Source: Ectobius pallidus
Lineage: Eukaryota > Arthropoda > Insecta > Blattodea > Ectobiidae
Length of the DNA: 64,000 bases
NCBI GenBank assembly: GCA_964059195.1
Contig: CAXKWD010000007.1
Coordinates: 23,261,023 to 23,325,022 of the forward strand
Reading direction: 5' to 3'
Below the pieces are notes generated by a model. The model saw only the letters and a program-made list of their open reading frames with translations, was not told the DNA's origin and ran no database searches. The first letter of the stretch is position 1, and each line of letters starts with the position of its first letter. A program made the translations under genes and the position numbers. This document shows, piece by piece, positions 48,201 to 60,200 of the stretch.

Positions 48201-51200
48201 GCATCCAATTTCTCTTGACAATTAACCCCAACAAATTTTAAATAAAATGTTAACAAGTTGTTTCGAACAAATAAAAACGAATTGCAATCACCGTCATGTT
48301 TCCCCCCTCACGTGATATTAGCGTATACCGTTTTATCTTTCCCTTTTGTTTCAAGTATTTTCTGAATCATATTTCATAAAAATAAAAGCAGAATATAACG
48401 TACACATTCTTGGAGACAGACTTGAAAGATGATCTGACAGACTGCGTGGGCCTCACATTGCCACCTCTTGAAGTCGGCTTCCTGCTGGCAGTTGGTATTA
48501 TAATGAAGTCATCGTCCTCTTCGTCGATATCTTCACCCAATTCCTGCTCTCGATTGTCAATATTATCACGACCTCTTCCACGGAATCTGCTATGGAGACT
48601 GCTCTTAGGAGGTGCTGGACCTGCAGGTCTACGGGAAGACCTGATGAGATTCGAACTGGGGGCCGAACTGAAGAGAGCTTCCAGCGGAAGTGCCACAGTT
48701 TCATCGTACAGAGATCCTGCAGGAGTAGGCTCTAGATGCGCTGTACCTCTAGGTTTATTTCCTAAAGCAGGACCTACAGTCTTGAGTATCCTCAGAGAAG
48801 AAGATGGGGTAGGCTTGAGTTTAGCATGGTGATGGTTGTTGTTTACTGGTTGGTAGATATGGGATGTACTCTGCAATACTTGGGCGTATTTTCCAGAGAT
48901 GTATGTGCCGATGACACTTGTCTCGTGGACGGTAGTGACACCTTCCTTCACAACGGTACCTCCCAATTTGGTCACCAAGCCTGTAGGATGCAAATGATCG
49001 CCACCTCGTGACGCTTTGATTCCGTGATCATGAGAAGACAATACGTTCACTTTGCTGCGAATTTCTGATGGCCTTGGTTTCAGGTGGAATTTGGAGCTTG
49101 GTCGCAGATTTATTACCTACAGAAAAATAGAATAAATAAAAATATAAACAGAAGAAGTAAAATTAAGTATAATAAAATAAAACAAAACGATATAAAAAAA
49201 TTAATTGAAAAGGAATAAAATAAAATAATGTTAATAAAGAATAAATTTAAAAATTAAATTAATCAAAAATTAAGAGTTATCCAAATAGAATATTTAAATT
49301 ATCCCAGATATATAACGCACGTTGCAACATTTTATTTGTATGGGGAAAGCACATATTAACAATGCCCCTACCTTCAAGTTCTGGTTGCACTGAGAATCTG
49401 TTTACAGACAATTTAATGAGTGGCTCTAGACATTTATAGGTAGGGGAAAAAAAGCGGACCGACTAAAATATCTAAGTTGCCGATATGAGCCACTGCGTAT
49501 GCCTAGCGGCATTCACAGGATAGCAGGGAATGTATTGAAATTTGTTCTAGTGTCGACTGTTGACTTAGCTCATTTCGAAACCCATTAGGAAATAAGCTAG
49601 TAAAATTCATTTCCTGGGAATAATCCGTTAATTAAGTAGTTAAATATAGCAGAAATCGAAAAGTAGTGGGAAAACAATGTGCATTAAAGAAACACGGGAA
49701 TCGAACCTGCAACCTTTCGCATGAAGGTCATGCGCCCCAATACCTGAGCTATTCAACTAAGACGAAAGCTATAACCAGCTGCGTGGCTGTTGTACAACTA
49801 CACAGGTCTAAGGAATACGCATGGGCACTGGTGTGAAGAAGGCTCTGAAATCAGATACAAGAGTCGGTCCGCTTTTTTTTCCCCCTATCTGAACACAACT
49901 GACAAATATACTGTGGGCTGCATGTTCTAGCTACAATGCTCAACACTTTAGGCAGCCCTTGATTGCTGTAATTACTCAAGATTAGCCCTAGAAGTTATTC
50001 TTATTACGTATGGTTGACTCATGTATTGAAGTTTTAGAAAGAGAAAGCGAGGAGAGAGACAGAGAGAAAGAGACGGGGAGAGAGAAAAATATGGGGAGAG
50101 ATGGAGGCCGATAGAGAGGAATAGCTAAAAAAAAGGGTACCAAAATTCATATTTTAAGTAAGAGTTGGCAGCTTAATGCCACGTTTATTCATGAACTTCA
50201 CAACCAACTCAATCGTCAAACTAAAACGTAAGCCTTGATAAAGAAGAATTTCAGGGTTATAATTATTATTACTATTACGTAAACTCTATGCCATAATGAG
50301 AAGTATAACTCTAGATTCGTTAGACTTACTGTTAACGCGTATTACGAGAAACTAATCTTCCAAACAGTTATTGAGTATGCTTTCTCATCACGATATGCCT
50401 GGGTGGCATTGGTTTCTTTTCCCGTTCAATCCCGGTCCAGGCCGAGAACATTAATTATGTGCGCATAAAATGTGGGAGTCCTATGTTTGTAGATTTACAC
50501 GCTTGTGAAATAAATCCTGTGAGACAAAATTCTGGCACACCGGTAACATGTACGGTAGCATAATACCAGTCTCTACCAAGTAATAAATCCAAATTGTTAT
50601 CTTTTTTCAGTAATTGCTGTATTATTATTATTATTATTATTGAATCTCCAAATATAGTTAACCCTATTCCACGTTTCGGTATGCTAGGGTTTTAGTTACA
50701 GTAGGCCTACTAATTAATGGAATTTACATTCATTTACAATTTGCTTAATTTCTATACTTGTATAATAACAATATAGCAGATATGAATAAAATGAATTAAC
50801 AATCAAATACTAAATACTAAATTAAATTTTCTTAAAAATAGAATTTCAATAGTCACTTAATTTCATGAAGTAGCATTTATTATGCAAAACGTTTGACAAA
50901 GTCTGTTGATTTTTTTTTTTAATAATCTAATTGAATAATAATTTATTGTATTTGGGCTTTCAAAGCAGACATTCAAATATAATATGTGATACAGTCTGGT
51001 TTGTGTCCTCGCAAATACAGATATTGGTTCCTATTTTGACGAGACCTTAGGTCTATAATAATTCTTACAGACAAACATATTTATGTTACTCGTGTACGAT
51101 TCTGAGTTAAATGTCAAACACATTTATATAGTCAGCAAGAATGCTTAATGTTAACACAGAGTATACTTTGCTAATAAAAAACCAATGCCAAAGGAATCTA

Positions 51201-54200
51201 TGTTTCAAGTTGCTTAAATTTATTTCTACTACCAAGAGTTGACTGTGAAGTATACAGCCGATAAAGAATTTGATTCCCCTCTGCTCAATCATGTTAATAA
51301 TTAAATTCATTATGATGTTCATATTATGTAAAATTATTAACAGCAATTAGTCCACAATTAGTAAATGTTCACTGGACGAAAAGAGCATTCAGTGAACCAT
51401 GCCATATCGAAAAGAGGTGGTAAAAGCTAATGGGCCACGCTCAATTAAGTTATTGTTAATCCAGAGCGTACCTTGCTGATACTTTTAATTTGTACTCTAA
51501 ATGTGTTGATTAAAAATGTGCTTGCATCTGTATACATGGCTGGAGTGGGGTCACAGTTCAGAAGTTAGATGTAGGTACAATCATTGCTTAAAAAAAGTCT
51601 GAAGACTATCCGAGGTACTGGAATAATATTAATCTGGTGGAGATATTGTGGACCAATTTCTCATCTCTTTGTAGGTGTGAACTTTCTGCACAAAAAACAC
51701 TAGGTTGATTCATGGCTACAAAGAAATAGACTTGATTATTTCGTAATAATGAAAAAAAAAACAAAGCTAGGACTTTGCAGTTTTTGGGCTGATATAGGCC
51801 TAATTGTTTTTAAAATATGAAAATAACTTTTATAATACACAGCTGAGACAATTAATCACATAGAAACCTAAAAGTAAAAATTTATAAGAGAATTATCCTG
51901 CCGGTTGTATTATATGGATGTGATACATGGTTAATTACTCATCGGGAAGAACATATCTGAGTGTGTTCTATAACAGGGTGCTTAGGAAAATATTTGAGCC
52001 TAAGAGAGATGAAAATGGGGACTGGAGAAAACTACTTAACGAGGAGCTTCAAAACCTGTACTCGTCACCGGATATAATAAGGGTAATTAAATCACGGAGG
52101 ATAAAATGGGCTGGACATGTTGCGCGTATGGGAGAGGAAAGACATATCTAAAAAAAATATTGACTGGGAGACTCGAAGGGAAAGACCTAGACGTAGGTGG
52201 GAGGACAATATTAAGATAGATTTAAGAGAAGTGGGATTTGCGAGGGGTGGTTGGAGTTAGCACAAATAGGGTTGAATGGCTGGCTCAGGTAAGCGCGGCA
52301 ATGCACTTTTTGGTTCCATAAAATAGATAATATTCCCTTAACTTGCTTAGGAATTGTCTATTGCCATTGAGTAAGTAAGTAAGTATGACTTTACGATATT
52401 TAGTTAAGAATATAACATGGTGTTCTGGTTATGTGTACACTAAAGTAAATGTAAACTTAATTTTTATCTCACGTGAATTCCATGACAAAAACTTAATGTT
52501 AACGTACGTAAAAATAAGAAAGTGGATAGCAATAGAGAGTCCGGCGCGACTTTGGAGAGCAAAAATTGCAAGAACTCGAAAAATAGATAACACGCGAAAG
52601 TTTTATTAAGGAATACTGTATAATACTTAGTGAAATCAGAAGTTTCCATATCAACCTATCTTGCGGTGTACAAGTTACTTAATTCTTAGCTAGTTGTGAA
52701 TAATTACTTATGATGAACGAATGTTAACTTACAATGTCAGAGTTTGTAGCCTCTGAGGAGGCGTTGTGAGGACGAATAGGGCCACTCATATGATATTGTG
52801 TCTGCGAGGCGCGTCCATAAAGTAAGTTTCTCGAGGGCCGTTTACAGAAACAAAACACAATTTCAGATACAGTAAGTGTTCAGTTATTTTTCAACATATC
52901 GCTACCGGAACTGAAACATTTGTCAAACTGCGGAACCAACTTTTGAATACCTGTGCCGCCAGGTACAGCCTCTCTGTCAATCTCTGTCATTCCCTGTCAT
53001 TTCTTGAGGTGTAGGAAAAGATGGAAATCATTGGGAGCGAAGTCCGGGCTGTAGGGTTGATTTTTAAACACCTCCTAGCAAGTCGGCTGGGAGGTGTTTA
53101 AACATTCGCCCTAAGCCCGGACCTCGCTCCCACTAATTTCCATCTGTTCCTACACCTCACGAAATGACAAAGAATGACAGAGAATTACAGAGAGGCAAAG
53201 GTGGTTATCACACGGTGGTTCAAATCCCAGGCGGTACACCTTTACGATATAGGTATTTAAAAGTTGGTGCCACGGTAAGAGTAATGTTTCAATTCCGGTG
53301 TCGAATATGTTGAAAAATAGCTGAACACTTGCTGTATCGGTTGGAATATGTATGTCCATGAAATTGTGTTTTGTTTCTGTAAAAAGCCCTAGGAAAACTT
53401 ACTTTATGGACGCGTCTCTTAATTGCAATACAAACGAAATTACTGTAATATTATTTATTTATATGGTTTTTAATATGAGAAGAATGAGTAATCTATCAGG
53501 AGCAGATTATTAATTTTTCCTCTCACATTCATGCTGTATGTGTGTTCTTGAATATATTTGTCCTTGTCAGGAAGAAAAGCAATGAATGTTTCAGGAGTGT
53601 AGTTATACGATTTAAATGATAAATAATCATTCTGTATTACTTATTGAACTTGTAACAAATAATTGAATTAATTAAATTCTTAAATGATGTGCCTAGCAGT
53701 GAACCCTATGGACAACATTTTCAAACATTCGCATTTTCCATTATTGATCTAAATTTTCAGACAGCCTTCGTTCGGAATGAGTAAATTTCCTTCCTTTGTT
53801 ATTGGATACATGACTTCATTTGGTAATTTATTATTAACAGAGTGCACTATGTTAACTTACTTAAAAGTGAGCCTCGGACTTTAAAAGTTGAAATTCACTG
53901 TACTATGTGATTGATTTCATATGATATGATTGAAAAGCATGAATAAAATGATATTAATAGCAAATTACAAAATCAAATATGTTAATTTCAACTCCTGTAC
54001 GACTACGTTAATGCGGTTAGTTATCAAAGCAGATTGGAGTTATTGTAAAATTAATTTTCTGATACTAAGAATCTTCACCCCATTATAACTTACCTCCATG
54101 TATTATTTTATGAAGATAACCTGTTATTCTGGAAATGGCCAAAATATTTTAAAATATATAATTTCTCTTCTTCAAGGTCAAAATTCAATTAACTTCCCAT

Positions 54201-57200
54201 AATCTCTTAGAGCGTTAAGAAAAGCTACTTTTAAACTAACTGAATACGGAAAAGATCAAAATATTTTAATGTATAAAAATTCCTTTCTGTAAGGTGAAAA
54301 ATGAAATAACTTCTCATTACCACTTAAAAACATTAAAAAGCACTATTAAACTATCTGAAAATTAAGGTCCGATTTAAGTCCCCACTTCAATGAAAATATT
54401 GCCTACTGAAACAGTATATCCAACAAAACTTTGCTGCCACAAGTACAGATAGTAACAATTTTTTTATACTGAAGGAAGAACCGTTCTTTCTGAACATTCT
54501 CAGATAACTTTAAAACATGCTATTAAGCAAAACATTCATTCGGGTAAAGGAAATTTTAATACACAATTTTGAATTTCATTTAAGTCTAGTTTCTACATAT
54601 AAGTGAAGTTAGCATCAGCTGATGCATTACAAAACTTAACTACAATTTCGAATAGGCCTATTAGCATTTAAGTTATAAAACTTTACATTTCTTATATATC
54701 CTGTTGTGAATAATTATTCTCTTTACCATGAACTTTAAAACGTATGAACTTTGCAAAAACTCTGCTGGAAAAATACAGGTTTCATTGCTATTGTCCAAGA
54801 ACAATACGGTATCAAGATTTTCCCCACCTTTCTCAATTAAGAGCAAACGAATTCATAGCTAATGATTTTAAATTTCATATTGAGTAACCGGTATTGCATA
54901 GTATGCAATATAATAAAATATATAATAAAGTATATAATATTATATATTAGAAAAGGGAAATAAAGAAAAGGTAAAACAGCGCATTCGCGTGTCTTAATAA
55001 ATTTCATTATAGGTTCGTTGCATAAAGTACTATTATGTTATAATACCAAATTCAAAGATTTGTGATGTAATATCAAATAAACTAAAATAACTTATCTCCT
55101 AAAAATATATATATACTCGTCACAATATTACAATTTTAAAGATTACAAAGAGTTTTCAGGGTAAGGCCATGTCGTATACTTAAAATGTTGAAATCTTCCG
55201 AATTGTAGCGCGCTTCTTCGATACATCTAATGAGCATCTAATAAATGAAGGTCACAAACGTAACAATAATAAAGATACGATGGAAATTCTACTTACAGTA
55301 TATTAAAAGTAATCAAACATACGAATAACTTAGCACACAATTTGTGCTCGTACAGTATGCATTTGGGCTGGGGCAGACCCAGCTGATAGTGGTTAGTGTT
55401 TACAACAGTATCCTATATGTAATATACGAGATTAGATTACATAGATTATTGGGCAGCACTCACCACTGTTTGTTGATCCTTTTGTGATGCCGTTGTCAAT
55501 AGTTGCTTAATCTTTCGTGGAGCCTTCGTCTTCTTAATAAGATAATAAAACAATAAAACACACACATAAAATAAAACATAAACACTAAAAATGTCAACTT
55601 CACAATAGGAATCACATCACAACGTTTCACGAGACACCATGAACGTCTCGCGTTTTCAAGTGAATCTTATTAGCGAAGAGATGTTGGGTCGCGAAGTCTT
55701 TCTGAACGTCTAAACTTGACAGTTGTGAAGTTGACATTTTTAGTGTTTATATTTTATTTTATGTGTTTGTTTTATTATTTTATTATCTTATTAAGAAGAC
55801 GAAGGCTCCACGCAACGCAACTATTGACAACGGCTTCACAAAAGGATCAACAAACAGTGGTGAGTGCTGCCCAATAATCTATGTACATTACATCATATTC
55901 CTCACCATAAGAAGTATGTCATTCAGGAATAGAACAATATCCTAATATTTATTCATATATTTTAACATACAAGCTAAATTTTAAATGTAAACTTTATGGC
56001 TGGTGAAGGAGCCTGCATGGATTCGCAATGTTTTAACAATTTAATTATGACAGTGCTATAACCTGAAGACTTTTGTAATTTTTTATATTTTAATTTTTGC
56101 GGCGAGTGAATAGTATTTTTGATGACATAAATTACTTTCGAGTGTCTGGCATTACGTCACAAATAATAAACTTGATGTATAAAATTCAGCAAATCGCATA
56201 TTATATAGGCCACAAACGTAACAATAATGAAGATAAGATGGAAATTCTATTTATATTCAAAGTAATTATAAGTAATACCCTATTGTATACGCTATTTTGT
56301 ATGAGACAAAATCAGCACTCTACAAAATAGCATAACCTTTGACGAGAATGAAATACATGAATACTTGTTATTACTAGTATTCTAGAAAAGAAAGATAAAC
56401 CATTTCCTGTGTAATTTAAAGTCATAAGCAGGGCCCGGATTCTGATGACCTAAATTTGTTTGAAAAATGACCGTAAATTTTAAAGAAAATTATTTAATAA
56501 TTATAAAAAGTGACGTAAACACTGATATTTTACTTATAAAATTATTATTGTACACACAAAGTTATAGACTATAGTTTGTTCATAATTGTAAAACCTATAA
56601 ATAACTGTAAAGTTGTGAATGTTCTTTTCTCACGGAAATTTGTACTGGCAATGAGGCACTGGTGAGTCAAAATTCGGCATTTTCTTTTGTGGTCTGCCGG
56701 ATTATATTATTGTTTATTGAGGGCAAACAGTAGTTAGCACTCTGAAATTCAAGCAGGTGGCAGACTCTGGTGCCAAGTCAATCTAATGACAATAGTAATA
56801 TAATACCAAATTTTGGCATTTCTTTGATTCTCATTTCCGACTGAGACATGACAACACTTTAACGCCAAATTTTTCCTTCTTGCATTAAACAAACAACACT
56901 TCGAAGACAGCACCGCTAGCGACGAAAAAAAGTTAATACACTCAATGTCAATACAAGAAAATGACTAAATAAGGAAGCAAATGACACGAAAATGACAAAA
57001 TAATGACCTAAAATTGAAATAAATGCCCTAAAAATATAAAATTACAGAAAATGACAAAAAAATGACCTGATAAAAATGAATTTCTATAATCTACAGGCCA
57101 TGATTAGGATTTATCTACAAGTTGGCAATGTCTATGCAGCAGCAATAAAAAGATGACATGTCATTAGAATCCGGGCCATAAGTCATAACCATTAGAAGCG

Positions 57201-60200
57201 TCTGTAATGTTTCAGGAGAGGTAACAAAACTATTATAACAATTACAAATTTTCACTGAAACAATTATGATTATACTTATTGCATTTCACTATAGTAAACC
57301 AAAAATACTATTATGAAATAAATGCTTACCCTGTATGTTTCGTCCACAATTTCTGAAGGCTGTCGGGATAGGAAGTCATATTCTGGTTCGAAGATGTTGT
57401 TTCCGGACAGAGCAGGTTCTTCACTGCTGGAATGAACCTCAACTACGCTGGAGAGGATGTTCGGCACCTCGTTCTGATGATTGTCCAGGAGCAATGAGGG
57501 CTGGACCTTTCCGCCATGGACTTCTACGTGACTAGACAGTATCTTAGATGGACCCGTTCGTACTTCCACAACACTAGAAGGACCAGTGAGGACTTCCACC
57601 TTCATGGATGGCTCCTTTTTAGCTTTTTCTACCTTAGATGTACCTCCAATAACTTCAACTTTGCTAGAAAGAACAGAAGGGCCACCTCCACGAATTTCAA
57701 CGATGCTCGAAGCACTGCCTGATTTTACTTCAACAATACTTGAAGGGCCTTTCTTGATTTCCACAACACTGGATGGCTTTTCGCCACCAATTACTTCTAC
57801 TTTACTGGAGAAAATCGTAGCAGGTGGTCCAACCTTAACTTCAATATTGGTTTGTACCTTTTTATTGTTGCTGTCTTTTTCGGTAGCTTTTCCATTTGGT
57901 TTACTGGGTTTTATATCCTGCACTGTTGAGGCAGAAGAGGATTTTGTGGAAGGTTTAGTTTCTATGACTGAAGGAGTCGTCGATTTTTTACCTCCATCTG
58001 TATGCAGAGAAAATAATTTTATTCAGACAAGTTTCATTCAGAGTATAAAAGTTAAAAGCAAGAGAGTTGTAAACTTCTGACTTGAAGACTTCATTGTGTT
58101 TTACAGTGCACAACAACTTGTGTAATCTTATGAAATAAATTACACATGAAAAGGAGATTGCGTAGTTTATAACTTTGCGCTTTTACTCTTTTCAGTTGCA
58201 ATAAAAGATTCTAAAAGGTCTGGTGAAAACAAAACAATGTAATGTAAATATAAATGCAACTTTCAGAAGAACTATAACGTTCAACTTCTGCTCTATGCAT
58301 GCAAACAATGAATACGAAGGAGTATAACGTCCCGTGAAGAGGGATTCTGTATTTTGTGTATCAAAAATATGTCTGCTGCAACACCTGCATTTGGTATATA
58401 ATGTATACAGTATACATGCAATATGGAGTTTTATAGTACAGTTCTTTCCAAGTTATCTCTATTTATAAAGTAAAAATAACTGGCAAGACTTTTAATCTAA
58501 AAGCATAAATTCAAACTAATAAGAACTGAAGTATATTATTTTAATTTACGTCTTAGTTTTGAAAACACTAAAATGAAGAATTCCCGTAAATTAAGTTCCA
58601 CTTTCACGTAAATAGATAAGTTCGGGACACTACTAGAGAGCGGAAGTAAATAATCCTGAGTTTTGCATCGGTGAAAATATCGGTGAAAATATATGGTTAT
58701 ATCCCCCATATTTTACTGGTTTAAGTGATGAAAATTATTTTCACATACATAATTACAGAAATATAATAATAAGGGATGAATTACAATATTTACTTCGCAC
58801 TTTTTAATGAAGAGATTATATTCTTCTAAATGAGATAAAAACAATAAGAAATTACAGAAATTAGAATCATACTTGCAGACCACTATAGGACTAAACGTTC
58901 TCAGAATATTTGAAATATATTTAATACTATATCTATAAATATCTCTTATACTTTCTCTTTATAGGTAGAGAAAATAGCTCCATACAAACTTTTATTGTTT
59001 GAACTGCACAGGATATCTATATTCGCACTGTTTAAAAGCTATGTCTTTCTTTACTAATATAGGATGTATTCTTAAAGATGTTATAATCTTTCAGGGATAG
59101 GTAAAGCAAAAAATGGAGATGGAGAAAGCAAAAACACCAATTTGAGATAAGGAGCCTCGATTCGAGAACACCTCATTCGGAAGTTAGAAACAAACCCCGC
59201 TTAGGGATAGATTAAAGTAGAGTAAAATAGAGTAGAGTTTTTCATTACATACCCAGGCGGCTTCAAAGGAATAAACCATTAAGTCGGTGTTTATTTATGT
59301 TAATTGATCTGATCAAGTCGGTCTTGGTTTCAGCTTTCCAAAACAAAAGCAATATTACAATATTATCTCATTGTTATCACTGACCTTAGTTCTTCCCTCG
59401 CTTTAATCAATTCACACGTGTTATTAAGTGCCAGTATGGTACTTTATGAGATTGTGTGGTGGACGAAAAAATGTCTGTCCGTCTGTCTGTCCGTCTGTCT
59501 GTCCGTCTGTCTGTCCGTCTGTCTGTCTGTCTGTCTGTCCGTGTGTCTGTACGCACCATAACTCAAATACGGTTTTTCGGATTTTCATGAAACTTGGAAA
59601 ACACATTTATAATGTCCATGGGAAGAACCCTATTGATATTGAACCAAATCGGTTCACAGGTACCGGAGTAATGCCCAATTTAGTGCCTATTTTAATAGAT
59701 TACGCTTTATCGGATTTCCAAGAAACTTGGTATACCCATTTATGACGTCCATGAGAAGTGCCCTATTGAATTTGAACCTAATCTGTTGACCGGTACCGGA
59801 GTAAAACCCAATTTAGTGTCTACTTTAAAGGCGCAATAACTCAAATACGCTTTATCGGATATATATGAAACTTCGTATACGCATTTATAATGTCCATGGG
59901 AAGACGTTTATTGATATTGGACCAAATCGGTTGGCCAGTACCGGAATAATGCCCAATTTAGTGTTTTTATGTTAATATATAAGAAGTCGCGATAATTCAA
60001 ATATGCTTTATTGGATTTTCCTGAAATTTTGTATACCCATTTATAATGTACGTGGAAAGACGTCTACTGATATTGGACCAAATCGGTAGACCGGCACCGG
60101 AGTAAAACCCAATTTAGTGTATATTTTAAAGACGCGGTAACTCAAATACGCTTTACCGGATTTTTATGAAACTTGGTATACACATTTATAATGTCCGTGG

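Larger units (their letters stand above)
49117..52732 (-). other. Intron between exons 4 and 5
   Basis: Phase 0. Contains the MITE 49441-49887, the SINE fragment 50390-50565 and the LINE 51868-52385. A purine-rich run of GAGA units lies at 50038-50110. No further exon-like patch was found. Confidence 0.7.
55533..57329 (-). other. Intron between exons 2 and 3
   Basis: Phase 0, donor GTAAGC. Contains the inverted exon-3 copy and the TIR element 56429-57176. Confidence 0.7.

Noticed and set aside
48410..48832. 140-codon plus-strand open frame
   Set aside because: Exact antisense of exon 5, whose minus frame has coding character and phase-matched splice sites; low-complexity exon composition keeps the other strand open.
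49684..49772. tRNA gene on the minus strand
   Set aside because: No U before the anticodon, poor acceptor pairing, and the unit lies between inverted ends of a MITE.
53195..53245. SINE-like B box GTGGTTCAAATCCCAG in the mariner foldback
   Set aside because: The same bases translate to the transposase text TRWFKSQA in frame, so it is coding remnant and the match to a B box is chance.
55763..55945. 60-codon plus frame with a hydrophobic start
   Set aside because: It is the inverted copy of exon 3 plus its intron; the hydrophobic part is translated pyrimidine tract.
57586..58080. 164-codon plus-strand open frame
   Set aside because: Antisense of the repeat exon 2; the repeated Ser/Val/Glu codons leave the opposite frame open.
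59424..59745. 105-codon plus and 60-codon minus frames
   Set aside because: Produced by the CTGTCCGT microsatellite; the translation is simple repeats (VCPSVCPS and DGQTDGQT).
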